Assembly (NCBI GenBank): GCA_030765065.1
Contig: CM060981.1
Coordinates: 226,307,152-226,371,151 of the forward strand
DNA: 64,000 bases
Direction of reading: 5' to 3'
DNA from: Deroplatys truncata
Taxonomy: Eukaryota; Arthropoda; Insecta; Mantodea; Mantidae
Shown: in pieces, positions 46,409 through 57,843 of the stretch
Layout of the letters: each line of letters starts with the position of its first letter
Numbering within the stretch: position 1 is the stretch's first letter
Made by a program: the position numbers and the translations under genes
The notes under the pieces: model-generated
What the model saw: only the letters and a program-made list of their open reading frames with translations
Databases searched by the model: none
Told to the model about the DNA's origin: nothing

Positions 46409-47232
46409 TTTTACTTTCTCGGCTACAAAAAACTACATTGCACCCAAAAATTCGATACCGAGAGTTCACCGAAAATGCACGTTTTGAAGCTCCCTAGGTT
46501 CAAAAAGGTAATTTTAGAGAAACGTTTCTGTGTGTGTGTGTGTGTGTGTGCGCGCGCGCGCGCGTGCGTGTGTGTCACAAACTTGGTATTTATGTTCAGA
46601 ATCCTGAAAGATTTTCAAGGAAATCCCCTGACACCAAACTACCATTTTCATGGAAAAGCTTTCTAAAATTTTGTACTTTACAGAAATGGCTGTTTTGATT
46701 AAAACACCATACGTTTAAGATATTTTCATGATAAATAAGACGTATATCTAGAATTCCTGGGAATAGCATTTGGAGTCCTCTTTATACTGAATGAATTCTG
46801 TATAATTGGTAGACCATAGGAGATAAAATCTTACTACACAAAAAATTTTGATCTCGTTAAAGAAAACAATCTATGTAAAATTACATTTTCGTGGCATTAA
46901 ACATTTCCGAGATATTCTTCGTTATTAGTTTGAATTTCCAAATACTTTATACACTTCTCAACTGCAAAACGCTATTCATTTTTCTTGTTTTGTTTCTCGT
47001 ATTCATGCAAAGAGAACAGAATTTCAATACTATCACATAGCGGTCGGATTTGAAAATAAACGACTATCGCTTTAGCTTACTGTACTTTTCTTATACATAC
47101 AATGAAATGTGTAAATGAGTAATGAAGGTTTCTCTATATTAGGAAAAGTGGATTGAAAAATAAGCTTTCGTAAGAATATTTTCTAGAAAAGTCAGTAGAG
47201 AAAGTCGTGTTAATGCAACAGGTTTCTTGAGC
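46409..47232 (-). mobile_element. Element C, copy C3
   Basis: The right end is decayed (TACTTTCTCGGCTACAAAAA). A (GT)n(GC)n(GT)n tract lies at about 46530-46575. The hairpin end is GTAGAGAAAGTCGTGTTAATGCAACAGG, with the stem weakened to GTGTT/AACA-type pairing. Confidence 0.6.
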
Positions 47233-47327
47233 TGTTCTCACACGTGTTTATACTTTAATTACACGATATATTTGTATATTTTACCGTCTGATAGCTCAGT
47301 GTCTTTGTTATCTTTTTTTAAAATTAC

Positions 47328-48477
47328 TTTCTCTACCACTTACCTATCGTAAGTAGAGGAAGTACTGCATTCCATATAAAAATTCGATACCGAGTTAATC
47401 CATAAAAATCAGTTTAGAAAATGTTTCGTGCGTGTGTGTGTATGTGTGTGTATATATGTATGTGTGTGTCAGTCTGTCTGTGAACAGCGTAACTCAAAAA
47501 ATCTGATGTGTTACACTCACATGACTTTCTCTACTCTTGTACAAACTATTTTTACAAACGCTTATTCTTCATATGCTCCATGTTAATCGAGATGTTAATC
47601 TTATTGGTAATTTTCTTGTAGATGCAAGGGGAATATGGTAGGCTTTAAGTGATAGTCAAATCTTTTAAGAGCTGGTTGCTATGTGGCGCATTCCATTCTC
47701 TTTACTTATCCAGGACATAAAAACATGAATAACGTATTTGAGAAAAAGTATTAGTATTGGAAAATTTAAAGGAATAATAAGCAATATCTCGAAAATGGTT
47801 CACTCAACAAAAAAAATATATGATATAAATTGTGTATTTTAAGGCGATCTACATTTTTTGTGTAGTAAATTTTGTCTATCTCTTATGGTTTACCAGTTAT
47901 GCAAAAGTCGTTCACAATGAAGAGTACTTTTGGAGACATTCCCAGAAAATTCGAGATATACATTTCATTTAGCATGAAAATATCTTAAACATATGATATT
48001 TTAATTAAAATCGCTAGAGCCATTTTTGAGAAAATTAAAGTTTTCGAAAAATGTTCCATGTAAAGGGTAGTTTGGAGTAGGGGGATTTTCTTGAAAACCT
48101 TCGTGTTGCATCTCTGTAAGATACTAAACCTAATTACCAAGTTTGGTGTTTATCCGACTGTTCGTTTCTGAGTTATGCTGTTCACAGGCAGACAGACACG
48201 GAAATGTTTCCAAAAATGCTTTTTTTGGATTCAGGGGTCTCAAAACATGTATTTCCGGTATCTAATTTTTGGGTGGAATGCAATACTTCCCCTACTTACT
48301 ATACGTAGTAGAGAAAGTAAAAAGTAGGTAAAATACCAAACAGTTTCCTCAAAGGATGCAACAAGAATTTTTACAAGCAAAACTGGGTGGCCCCAAATAA
48401 TCCTTAGGTGGAAAAATTTTCATTATTTTTTATTTTCTCAGAAATTATTGCGAATTTTGGTTAAAATACCTTTATGT
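47328..48477 (-). mobile_element. C-like half element (microsatellite end), split by A8
   Basis: 47328-47501 starts ACTTTCTCTACCACTTACCT and includes a GT-rich tract. 48319-48477 continues the same element (GGTAAAATACCAAACAGTTT to GAATTTTGGTTAAAATACC). Its other half is missing. Instead, a plus-orientation half element follows at 48478. Confidence 0.6.
47502..48318 (+). mobile_element. Element A, copy A8, nested
   Basis: 817 bp and complete, with clean ends (TCTGATGTGTTACACTCACA; TACGTAGTAGAGAAAGTA). It is inserted in the A run of AACTCAAAAAA of the host half element. It closely matches A5 and A9 but lacks most of the AC tract. Confidence 0.8.
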
Positions 48478-48951
48478 TAAAATATCTCTTATGGTTACTA
48501 ATTATGCAAAGGCCATTCAGAATGAAGAGAACTTTTGTGGACATTCCCAGAAAGTTCAAGATATACATTTCATTCGCATTAAAAATATCTAAAGCATATA
48601 ATATTTTAATCAAAATCGTTAGAGCCATTTTTGAGGATATCAACGTTTTCAAAAAATGTTCCATTTAAAGGGTAGTCTGGAGTGGGGAGATTCTCTTGAA
48701 AATCTTCGAGTCGCAACTTTGAAAGATACTGAACCTAAGTACCAAGTCTGGTATCTATCCAACTTTTCGTTTTTGAGTTACGCTGTTCACAGACATACTC
48801 ACAGAGAGACACATGCAGGGACGTTTTATGAAAGTGCTTTTCTTTTTGGATTCTGTGGCCTCAAAACACTATTTCCGATGAAATCTCGATATCGAATTTT
48901 TGGGAGGAATGCCCTACTTCCCCTATTTATTATGCGTAGTAGAGAAAGTAT
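48478..48951 (+). mobile_element. A/C-type half element (microsatellite end)
   Basis: It begins in the middle block AAAATATCTCTTATGGTTAC and ends ATGCGTAGTAGAGAAAGTAT. With 47328-48477 in the opposite orientation it forms an inverted pair that has the microsatellite end at both outer sides. Confidence 0.65.
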
Positions 48952-48959
48952 AAAGCGAA

Positions 48960-50330
48960 TAAGGATGTATCACTTTACATTCGCGTGATTTTCTCCACTC
49001 ACGCTTCTACAAAGCTTATTCTTCAATCTGCTTCTTGTTAGTCGAGATAAACTTGCATTACACATTTACGCATTTCATTGTAGGTAGGATATAGTAGGCT
49101 AAAGTGAGATTCTTCTAAAGCGGGTCGCTATGTGAACGTTTTGAAGTTCCATGCTCTTTGCATGACCACGAGAGAATATGTATTGCAACTTACCATTTGA
49201 AAAAAATCGGATGTGTTACACTCACATGATTTTCTCTACTCTTTTACAAACTCTTATTCTCCATCTATTTCATATTAATCGAGATAAACATTTCCAGAAA
49301 CGAACTTTTGACATGCAAAGAGAAATACATTTTACACATACCGACCAGTTCTAAAAATATTTGACTATCGCTTAAGACGTACTATGTTCTCCTTGTTTTG
49401 TATTTGCAAGGGCAATATAAAAATACAGTAGGCTTTAAGCATATACATATCTCTTAATAAATGGTTGCTGGGTGCAGCACCATTCTCTTTGCCACAGATT
49501 AATACTCTTTGCATATCCAAGACAAAAAAATGAATAACGAATTCCCATTTGAGCAAATAAGTATTGAAAAATTTAAGGCAATACCAAGCAATATGTCGAA
49601 AATGGTTCACTCAACAAAAAATGTATATGACATAAATTGTGTATTTTAATGCGATATACATTTTTTGTGTAGTAAAATTTTGTCTATCTCTTATGGTTTA
49701 CCAGTTATGCAAAAGTCGTTCACAATGAAGAATACTTTTGGAGGCATTCCCAGAAAATTCAAGATATACATTTTATTTGTCATGAAAATATCTTAAACAT
49801 ATGATATTTTAATCAAAATCATTAGAGCTATTTTTGAGAAAATTAAAATTTTCGAAACATATTCCATGTAAAGGTTAATCTGGGGTGGGTGGATTTTCTT
49901 GAAAACCTTCGTGTCGGATTTCTGGAAGATACTGAACCTAAATACCTAGTTTGGTGTTTATCCGACTGTTCGTTTCTGAGTTACGCTGTTCACAGACACA
50001 CACACGGATATGTTTCCAAAAATGTTTTATTTGGATTCAGGGGGTCTCAAAACATATACTTCCGGTGAAATCTCGGTATCGAATTTTTGGGTGGAATACA
50101 ATACTTCCCCTACTTACTATACGTAGTAGAGAAAGTAAAAATATAAGAATATATATTTCGAAAATTGTTATCGCCACAAAAATGTTTTGACATACATTTT
50201 GTGCTTTAACGAGATCTACAGTAAGATTATGTCTATAAATATCATTCCGAATGAAGAGCACTTCACAGGCTGTTCGTATAAAATTCAAGATAGGTACACA
50301 TTTTTACTTTCAGGCAAATATTTTAAACAT
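48960..50330 (+). mobile_element. Element C, copy C4, interrupted by A9
   Basis: The left part 48960-49206 ends ACTTACCATTTG. The right part 50137-50330 starts ATATAAGAATATATATTTCG and continues the C order (GCTTTAACGAGATCTACAG). The right terminus is lost near 50330. Confidence 0.65.
49207..50136 (+). mobile_element. Element A, copy A9, inside C4
   Basis: About 930 bp, with TCGGATGTGTTACACTCACA at the left and TACGTAGTAGAGAAAGTA at the right. It shares with A1 the longer left variant (CGAACTTTTGACATGCAAAG; AGCACCATTCTCTTTG), so A1 and A9 form a subfamily. Confidence 0.75.
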
Positions 50331-50394
50331 AAAATAAACTTTGTAAGAATAGTTTGAAAAGTTATATAACAATAAACATTAGTGGTTAAAGGTA

Positions 50395-50883
50395 TGGACG
50401 AGAACGGGGGTACCCTTTTTGCTTCTACCGTGACCACTGGGAGGGAGGGATAAGGGGAGAAATCCGGATGACGACGGGCGTATCACGGACGGGTCCCTAA
50501 CGTTTCAAGATCGAGCGTATCCGATGCCGCCCGGGCCCACCCACAAGCCTCCATTGCCCAGATATCCTCCTGGTGGGATCCACTTGGAGGCGGGTCTGTG
50601 TGAGCAGTCCTGCAACGACGCCAGGGAAGAAGCCTCTACAAAGGCACATCCACAGTCCAGCCGCAACCCGCCGAACACCGTCGCCTGGTCTTACAACTCA
50701 GGAGATGATGGGTACAGGAAATGAGCGGCAGGAAAGTCGTGGTTGACGAGGAACCATCCCAGCATTCGCCTACAACCCGGGAAAACCACGAAAAACCCAT
50801 GGGTGAAGTGGATGGTCGCCGGGGATCGAAACGGACCCCCGAATGCAATTCGCGCAAGTTACCGCTGCGCCACGTCGTTCGGT
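50395..50883 (-). mobile_element. SINE-alpha copy
   Basis: On the minus strand the head ACGTGGCGCAGCGGTAACTT leads into a mutated B box (TTTCGATCCCCGGCGACC). The tail CACGGTAGAAGCAAAAAGGG lies near 50415-50440. It is collinear with 19495-20003 and retains the head that copy lacks. Confidence 0.7.
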
Positions 50884-51472
50884 TAATGATAGTGGATAGA
50901 GAAAGACATGAATGTAACAAAGCCGATATGTTTTTAAACGTATGAAACAAAAAAAAATTAAAAACCTAAGGTAACGTTTATGTCAAGATATAGTTTGCAG
51001 ACCCCATCAACTAGAAATCAAGAACATAAATTTAAGATGCTATTAACTAGGATTTATTTGCACCACTGAAGAAGGAGAAGAAGAAGCAGAAATGTAATAG
51101 TTTATGAACCTTGAGTGGATTCTTACATTAACGAGATTTTTTTCTTTCTTCCAGAAACGCAGTCTGTAAGTATAATTGTAAACATGTGTCGCCGCAAGGT
51201 TCGAAAAGTGGCCCTAGAATCGGAGCATTAAGCTAATTAAGCGTAAGGTGTAAACGGGTTAGATTTATAGTCCTTGGATCCCTACAGCAGCGCACTTGAC
51301 TAAAGGTAAGATCTCGGTTAAGGTCGAGTTCAGCAACAAATGTTGTTAAAAGCATTAATGCCTATATTGCATTCTTATCTGTACTTCAGAGGTCATACCA
51401 GTTCCCGTACCGCAGCTAACTGTGTCAGTATTCAATTCAATTTCTTCATTTCGTTGCTCTCATAATTTGTAA
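50884..51472. other. Unassigned spacer upstream of a LINE 3' end
   Basis: No gene or RNA was seen. It may contain diverged LINE sequence, but I cannot show it. Confidence 0.3.
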
Positions 51473-52276
51473 GTGAACTACTTAAGGCCTTTACTATACG
51501 GCAGTGAAGTGTGGGGATGGGAGTGGATGGATAATGTAAATAAAATACAATGCAATTTCTGGAAGCGCATTCTAGGGTTGGGGAGGGGTACTTCAAACTA
51601 CGGAGTTCTTCGTGAGGTAGGATGCTGGGAAGATGCTGTATTTGCTAAACTAAACGTAGTTAGGTATTGGCTGCGAATGATTAAAGGTGATCAAACAACT
51701 CTGTTAGCAATATGTTATCGTCATCAAATGAACAACATAGAGCATCCAAAATGGTGGGCGGCGGGGTTGCAACGCGAATTATCAAAAATTGGTTTAAATG
51801 ATATCTAGCTAAGGTGTAATGAAAATACACACAGTGCCGTGAGAAAAGTCAAAAGACGACTATGCGATATAAACAGGCAGAAAATAGAATCTGAATGTAG
51901 ACAAAGATCAACATTGGAGCTAGAAAAGGAAATAAAAACTACGTGGGATAAGGAAACACATATTTTGGAATTAGGTATAAAACATAGGACGGGAATAGCA
52001 TGGCTTAGGTTGGGAGGGTGGAAAGCTCGCAAGATTGTTGATGATGATGGCTGAAGGATTTGCCCATTATGCGAGGAACAAGAAGACTGGACGCATATTT
52101 TGGCAGCATGCGTGCAGACGGAGGGTATTAGGAAAAAACTATTACCGGAAGTATTTTTGGCTTCCAACAGACGGAGGACAGCATGCTGGGACATGATTCT
52201 AAACAGCCAAAACTGGCCAAGCTTGGGCACATACTTAATGGAAGTACGTGTACTAAGAGATGAGGTGTTTATGTAA
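51473..52276 (+). pseudogene. LINE ORF2 C-terminal region with CCHC-type zinc motif
   Basis: One reading frame, with stops at 51806 and 52052, runs to TAA 52274. It contains YLRPLLYGSEVWGWEWMDN, then CNFWKRILGLGRGT, then RYWLRMIKGD, as in the segment after the reverse transcriptase of several LINE clades. Near the end CPLCEEQEDWTHILAAC gives Cys-X2-Cys...His...Cys, the usual C-terminal zinc knuckle. Only two stops over 268 codons suggests moderate age. The clade is uncertain. Confidence 0.7.
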
Positions 52277-52553
52277 TTTTTCTTTAAACATATGTGGTGC
52301 TTGAGTACTAGTGCGCGACTGTGTGTGTGTGTGTGTGTGTGCGTGCGTGTGTTTGAGTGTGTGATTCAGAGTGTTTTTTCAATTTTATATGTATGTATAT
52401 AGTGCGGTGATTATAAAAAAATAGTTGTTTTCTGGCCGATACTGCAAGTCACGTATACAGACCAGGTATTTAGAGTATGTACGGTCTTATGACCCTTGTG
52501 ACTGTGTTATGCAATTAATGTAATACTAAGTACTTAATAAATACCACTACTAC

Positions 52554-52621
<68 letters not shown>

Positions 52622-52629
52622 GTACTACT
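52277..52629 (+). mobile_element. LINE 3' UTR and (TAC)n tail
   Basis: About 270 bp of UTR with a GT tract at 52322-52343, then CTTAATAAATACCAC and a (TAC)n run at 52543-52629. A microsatellite tail after AATAAA fits the 3' end of the LINE above. Confidence 0.55.
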
Positions 52630-52744
52630 TAAGGCCTGATAATGTTTCTACAGCGTATCTTACAATTAGGTAAATTTGCATTAATAAATCTACATATACG
52701 CTAAAACAGTTGCTCGAAATCACTTGATTACTTTTAATTTCTCT

Positions 52745-52935
52745 ACCGCGAGCTGACGCCGCGGTAGCGTGTGCGACTGGCATTCGGGAAGTCCTGGATT
52801 TGATTCCCGGCAACTCTCAGTCTGTTCCATGATTTTTTCGCGGTTTCCCCGGGTCGGTAGGCGAATGCTGTGGTGGTTCATCTTCTACTACGACTTTCCT
52901 TCCCTCATTTTCTGTACCCATCATCTCCTTCATTG
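52745..52935 (+). mobile_element. SINE-alpha, 5' fragment
   Basis: The head ACGCCGCGGTAGCGTGTGCG, the B-box-like TTTGATTCCCGGCAAC and the early body TTTTTTCGCGGTTTCCCCGG match SINE-alpha. Similarity ends near 52935, where LINE coding sequence starts. Confidence 0.6.
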
Positions 52936-53600
52936 TCGTCTGTTTCACCACATGTCAACATCGCCATGTACACTGACGATATTGCCATTTTGTCACCCAC
53001 TACGAACAGATATTGCTGCTCACAGATTACAGACGTCACTTAATATTCTAGTACCATGGATTGAAGACTGGAGAATTTCTTTGAAAAAAATAAATGTGAA
53101 GCAATGACTTTTACATTGCGTCGTCCCATTGTTCCCCCTCTTATTACTTCCCAAACTATTCCCGTTCCCGGAAACGTGCTGATGTCTCTGCTAAATATCT
53201 TGGACTATATTTTTATCGTCGACTAACCTGGAACTTTCACATTAATTTAAAATTAAATCTTGCTTACATCAAACTATGCCAATTGTATCCTATTCTCAAC
53301 CGCAGATCTATTTGCAAATACCATGTGGTTCTCTTCTGTACTAGTCCTTGTTTCGTCCTTTACTCACATATGCTTTTCCAATTTGGGGAGGTGCAGCTGC
53401 AACCAAACTTAATAACCTACAAATCGTTGAAAATAAAGTTTCAAGTTTATAACGCACCTTGGTACGCCAGAAACACCCAGATACATCATGAATTTGGACT
53501 CAGTACCATCTCTGCGCACATTTCCTCTCAGACTCGCACGTTTATTCAGCGTCTTCACTCAGTGTCTGGCGCAATATATTTCTCCTTGGGATGAAGATCT
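52936..53600 (+). pseudogene. Jockey-like LINE reverse transcriptase fragment
   Basis: MYTDDIAILSP at 52966 holds the catalytic YXDD box of reverse transcriptase. After a frameshift, LQTSLNILVPWIEDWRISLK and later LYPILNRRSICKYHVV, YNAPWYARNTQIHHEFGLST and SSQTRTFIQRLHSV follow in the order seen in jockey-type ORF2. At least three frame changes and several stops. The upstream catalytic part is missing, replaced by SINE sequence. Confidence 0.75.
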
Positions 53601-54368
53601 GATGTGGTTCCCTGGATCAAAAGTCGTCTCCCTAGGACTTGCTTGCTTTCTTCCAGCAGTGATTGAATTAGAAGACTGTCAGTGAAACATATGTACAATA
53701 TTATTATCTGTAACTTTGGTGCCAAAGGGGCATCATGTGGCTGACTACAGATTATTTATATTGTTATTATGTATTTTATCCTGGTTCTGTACAAAACTTC
53801 TAATCTGAACGAATCTATTCTATAAACAAACAAACAACAAAAAATCTGTGTTACACTCACATGACTTTCTCTACTCTTGTACAAACTATTTTTAAAAACG
53901 CTTATTCACCTTCTACTTCATGTTAATCGAGATAAACATTTACAAAGTCTATCTTATTGCTAAGTTTCTTGCAGATGTAAGGGGAAAATATATATTTACA
54001 AGGGCAATATAGAAATACAGTAGCCTTTAAGCACATACATATCTCTTAATAGCTGGTTGCTAGGTGCAGCACCATTCCCTTTGCCACAGATTAATACTCT
54101 TTGCATATCCAAGACAAAAAAAATGAATAACGAATTCCCATTTAAGAAAATAGGTATTGAAAAATTTAAGGGAATAACAAGCAATATCTCGAAAATGGTT
54201 CACTCAACAACAAAAATGTATATGACATAAATTGTGTATTTTAACGCGATCTACATTTTTTGTGTAGTAAAAGTTTGTCTATCTCTTATGGTTTACCAGT
54301 TATGCAAAAGTCGTTCACAATGAAGAACAATGGACACATTCCCAGAAAATTCGAGGTATACATTTCAT

Positions 54369-55633
54369 CACAAATTACTTAAATGTAAATAATGATTGTA
54401 GTGTGAATATGTATTTTTATGTGACATTGATTTGAGATGTTTATTGATTGTAATTATTGTTGAGAAGTAAGTTTATACTGCCTTACTAAAACTGACAATA
54501 ATAGCGTGCAATAATGCAGCGAGTGGGTGAGCTGTTTATCATTATTGGAAACGAGGAAGTTACGTAATATTGGCGCGTTTTTCCTTGAGAATCTTCTGGA
54601 ACGTTTCCCTAGAGCATATGTATTCATAATTTTCATTGGATATAAAAATAAACGCTAATGTTGGCGCGTTTTATTAGCCAATTGCAGTTCAGTTATAATC
54701 TTTAGGCATATCTGGGTGAAGGAGTATAAAAAGAGTAGGTTAGAGGTAGACCCCGTCAGTTCATCAAAATTCTTTGTACACTACACGTCGCATTCCCGTC
54801 AGTTCGTCGAAAGTATTTGTACGGCACACTTCGGATATCAATTTGCAGGTTACGCGTAACAGAGTTATGAAAAATCTCAAGTGTTATAAAGTTAATTATA
54901 CAAAAAGTTGAAGTATGCGAATTAAGAATTATCAGTAATGAAGTTATTATAACACTTTCAGTTTGGCGAGTGTCAAGATCAATGTGTAAATGTGATAGTT
55001 AACGTGTTCGACAATAAAAGTGTAAAACAAATTTCTTCATCAGTGTTATCTTTGGATAAAAGATTCCTTTCCGTTTACACAACCTATATAAAGAGAAGTG
55101 CTCGACCCAAAAAAAATAATAGCTAGCCGGAGGACAGTAAACCAAAATTAAATAAGATAACAATAGCGTTCTTTCAAACGAACACTAACACTGCCGCAAA
55201 TTGCTAACACCAGATGGAGCTAACAAACCTAACGAATGAATCACGTCACAAGATGGCTTCCCCGCGTGAAGTAAACACAAATACACAAACATAAATAATA
55301 CACTCACAAATTGGCGCCCAACGTGGGGCAGAGTGACCAGGAAAGGGGCAGAATGACCAGGAAAGGAGTGAGATAACCAGGAAAGAGCAAAATGAACCAG
55401 GACGTGGAGCGAATGGAGCAGTGAACTGAACTACAAGACGCAGATTCCAGAAACAACTATAGGAACGACAGACGACGCGGATGATTGGACATCGTAATTC
55501 CGAGATTAAAAGGCAACAGGGGAATTCAAATACAGAACACCAAAACGACGTAGATTCATCATGATACGACGCAGAAGCGACATACAAACCTAGGAGAGAG
55601 GGGCAGGAAGCTGGACATCAAGTATTCACTCAC
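54369..55633 (+). mobile_element. Ty3/gypsy-like 5' LTR, primer-binding site and leader (L5)
   Basis: A TATA box GGAGTATAAAAAG lies at 54721-54731 and CAATAAAAGTG at 55012. CACTCACAAA precedes TTGGCGCCCAACGTGGGGCA at 55311-55330, an excellent tRNA-type primer-binding site for a gypsy-like retrotransposon. About 300 bp of leader follows, including four copies of a ~20-bp GCAGARTGACCAGGAAAG repeat (55328-55401). No gag or pol sequence is seen. The U3 start is not clear. Confidence 0.7.
55312..55329 (+). promoter_or_regulatory. Retrotransposon primer-binding site
   Basis: TGGCGCCCAACGTGGGGC, complementary in form to a tRNA 3' end, lies two bases past a CA-ended LTR. Confidence 0.65.
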
Positions 55634-55684
55634 ACTACTTAGTATACGTATTAGAGAAAGTAAAAACAAATAAATAATTTGCAA

Positions 55685-56290
55685 GTTTATTATGGTAAAG
55701 CCATAAGAGATAATAATGACAGTGAGGAAAATATGCAAAAGGCTGTGTGGGCTATATACTTCCACAAATACTGGTGCTCTTTGTCCAGACAGTGCATCAT
55801 GATGGTGTGGATTCAGGAGGGCTAAGTATACTCATGAAGAATACTAACATGTGTATAGTCTATCTGAGCCTGTATTACTTGCAATAATGCCAGTATTTAG
55901 AGCATTAGGTAATCCTGCATTTCTGAAAAAGTGTCTTTATGGTGGCATTCAGAATACCAATGAAAGTTTAAATAATTTAATTTGGAAACGGTACCCTAAA
56001 CAAGATTTATGTCCAAAACTGTGCTTGAAATTGGAGCATATGATGCAGCTCTTGTTTTCAATGATGGAATGCATGAAGAATCAAATTTCTTCAGGGGCTT
56101 GGTATGGAACCTGCCATTTACAACAACGACAAAAATTGCATGACATTGACAAGCAGCGCATAGAATTCGCAGATGCCGCATTGAAAAAACTACACCAGCA
56201 TGCCAGATAGGATAGGAGAGAGAAAAGGAAGCAGGAAGAAGTTCAGGAGGAGGTTGCTGATTATGGTTATGGACAGTTATAATACATCTA
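55685..56290 (+). pseudogene. Mutator-like transposase C-terminal fragment
   Basis: Upstream, YYGKAIRDNNDSEENMQKAV and a disrupted CP..SSWC-like stretch lead into YSLSEPVLLAIMPVFRALGN. Then come LLKKCLYGGIQNTNESLNNL and IWKRYPKQ. The order (CPxxxxSWC, kxCLxGxTQNxNESxNxxIWxRxPK) matches the end of a Mutator-like transposase family common in insects and cnidarians. Frameshifts occur near 55770-55830. It begins abruptly beside element A10 and has no catalytic domain. Confidence 0.6.
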
Positions 56291-57019
56291 AGGACTATTA
56301 GGTACTATAACGCAATGTTTTATCTTTGCTCTTCGTTTTCCGAAACTTTCATTTTTCAGTGTTTCTGTACCTTTTTATCAGAAACCACTGGAGATAAATG
56401 CATGACATTTTGCACATTTATTCAGCATAATAAGGTAAACATTTACTTGTAACAGAATTCCAATATTGGCTTTATTTTGTTATTTACATTATAAAATGAG
56501 CTGTTTTTCAATGCCTAGATTTTGTTGAAAAATGATTTTTTTAAAAAAAATTAATGGGGAGAAATAAATATAAATGACTGCAATGGAAGTTGTATTGGTA
56601 TATTCAAAATTAGTAGATAAAATTTCAGAGTGCTGCATTGAGCAGTTTCCATAAAAAAAGGTACATAAAATAAGCGATGTCGTGAAAAACATAAAAATCT
56701 TTAAGTGGGTTACCAAAAAAAAAAAAAATTAAAAACCTCACTGAGACACCAACAGATTATACTTACTAAGTGTGCAAATTTTCATAACTCTAGCTACAAT
56801 AGTTTAGGAGATACATATGATTACCTATGCCTCTGCATTCTGACTTGCGTCTCCCCTTAATAATGCTGTACTTCATTGCCTTGAGGTATTCTGCTATATT
56901 GTGCCTATTAATAATCTTATTGTCATTACCAGACGCACTGTTGTGTTGTATTGTTGCTACCGACGTAGCATTATTGTGTCTCTTTAGTTATATTTCGGCT
57001 TAACCGTCTTTCCTTTCGG
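56291..57019. other. Unassigned spacer
   Basis: AT-rich, with no supported feature. It may include a 3' UTR of the Mutator-like fragment. Confidence 0.3.
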
Positions 57020-57431
57020 TGAGGATCACGCCAAAGGGAAATACCTGTTTGAAACCGTCTGGTATGACGTCAGTCCTGTCTGGCTTCGGCTAGACACGGT
57101 TGTTGGAGGTAAGATAGCGTCACTTCAGTGGAAGTGGTCGTTGGAACCAGACGTGTGTGTGGCCGGTCTACGGCTTTGTGGCATCTCCCTTCATCCTGTT
57201 TCCTTGTTCATTATGTAGAGTCGCCAAACGTTTGTGAATAAATCCCAGGTATGCGAAGATAATGTGTGTTATGTAATCCTGCAGTGTAATATAAAACTTA
57301 CGCCTTCTCCTTAAATCTACACACCAAGGTCTCGGACATTTTTCTGGCAGCAAGTTGAGGGCCCCCATGTGCGTATTGGGGTGACCTAAATTAATCATTT
57401 TCTGGTAACGTTTTTGGCCTTCACCCCAACA
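57020..57431 (+). repeat. 412-bp LTR-like unit, copy 1
   Basis: It begins TGAGGATCACGCCAAAGGGA and ends CTTCACCCCAACA, so it has TG...CA ends. GTGAATAAATCCCAGG contains AATAAA at 57237. The final part can pair with itself (TTGGGGTGACC...TTCACCCCAA). It is directly followed by a second copy. Confidence 0.65.
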
Positions 57432-57843
57432 TGAAACATCACGCCAAAGGGAAGGATCTGTATGAAACCGTCTGATATTACGTCAGCCTTGTCTGGCGTT
57501 GGCTAGACATTGGTGGGGGTAAGATGGCGTCATGCTTGAGGAAGTGGTCGTTGAAGCCAGACGAGTGTGTGGCCGTTCTACGGTCTTGTGGCATCTCCCT
57601 CCAACCTGTTTCCTTTGTTCATTATGTAGAGTCGCCAAACGTTTGTGAATAAATCCCAGGTATGTGAAGATAATGTGTGTTACTTAATCCTTCAGTATAA
57701 TATAAAACCCACACCTTCTCCTTAAATCTACATACCAAGGTCCCAGACTTTTTGCCGCCAGCGAGTTACGCCTCCCCCCATGCGCGTGTTGGGGTGACCT
57801 AAATTAATCTTTTCTGGTAACCTTTTTGGTCTTCACCCCAACA
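57432..57843 (+). repeat. 412-bp LTR-like unit, copy 2
   Basis: It begins TGAAACATCACGCCAAAGGG, ends CTTCACCCCAACA and has AATAAA at 57648. It has the same length as copy 1 and I estimate roughly 90% identity. No primer-binding site or coding sequence lies between the copies, and no flanking duplication is obvious. Confidence 0.65.

Larger units (their letters stand above)
53845..55661 (+). mobile_element. Element A, copy A10, interrupted and internally deleted
   Basis: The left part 53845-54368 (TCTGTGTTACACTCACATG to GAGGTATACATTTCAT) and a short right end at about 55634-55661 (TAGTATACGTATTAGAGAAAGTA) belong together. LTR element L5 occupies the gap. About 330 bp of element A, including the microsatellite, is missing, so the insertion came with or was followed by a deletion. 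Confidence 0.65.

Noticed and set aside
13700..50860. B-box-bearing segments as genuine tRNA genes
   Set aside because: Each has only A/B-box-like heads followed by family-specific bodies repeated elsewhere. No complete cloverleaf or terminator is visible, so they are called SINEs.
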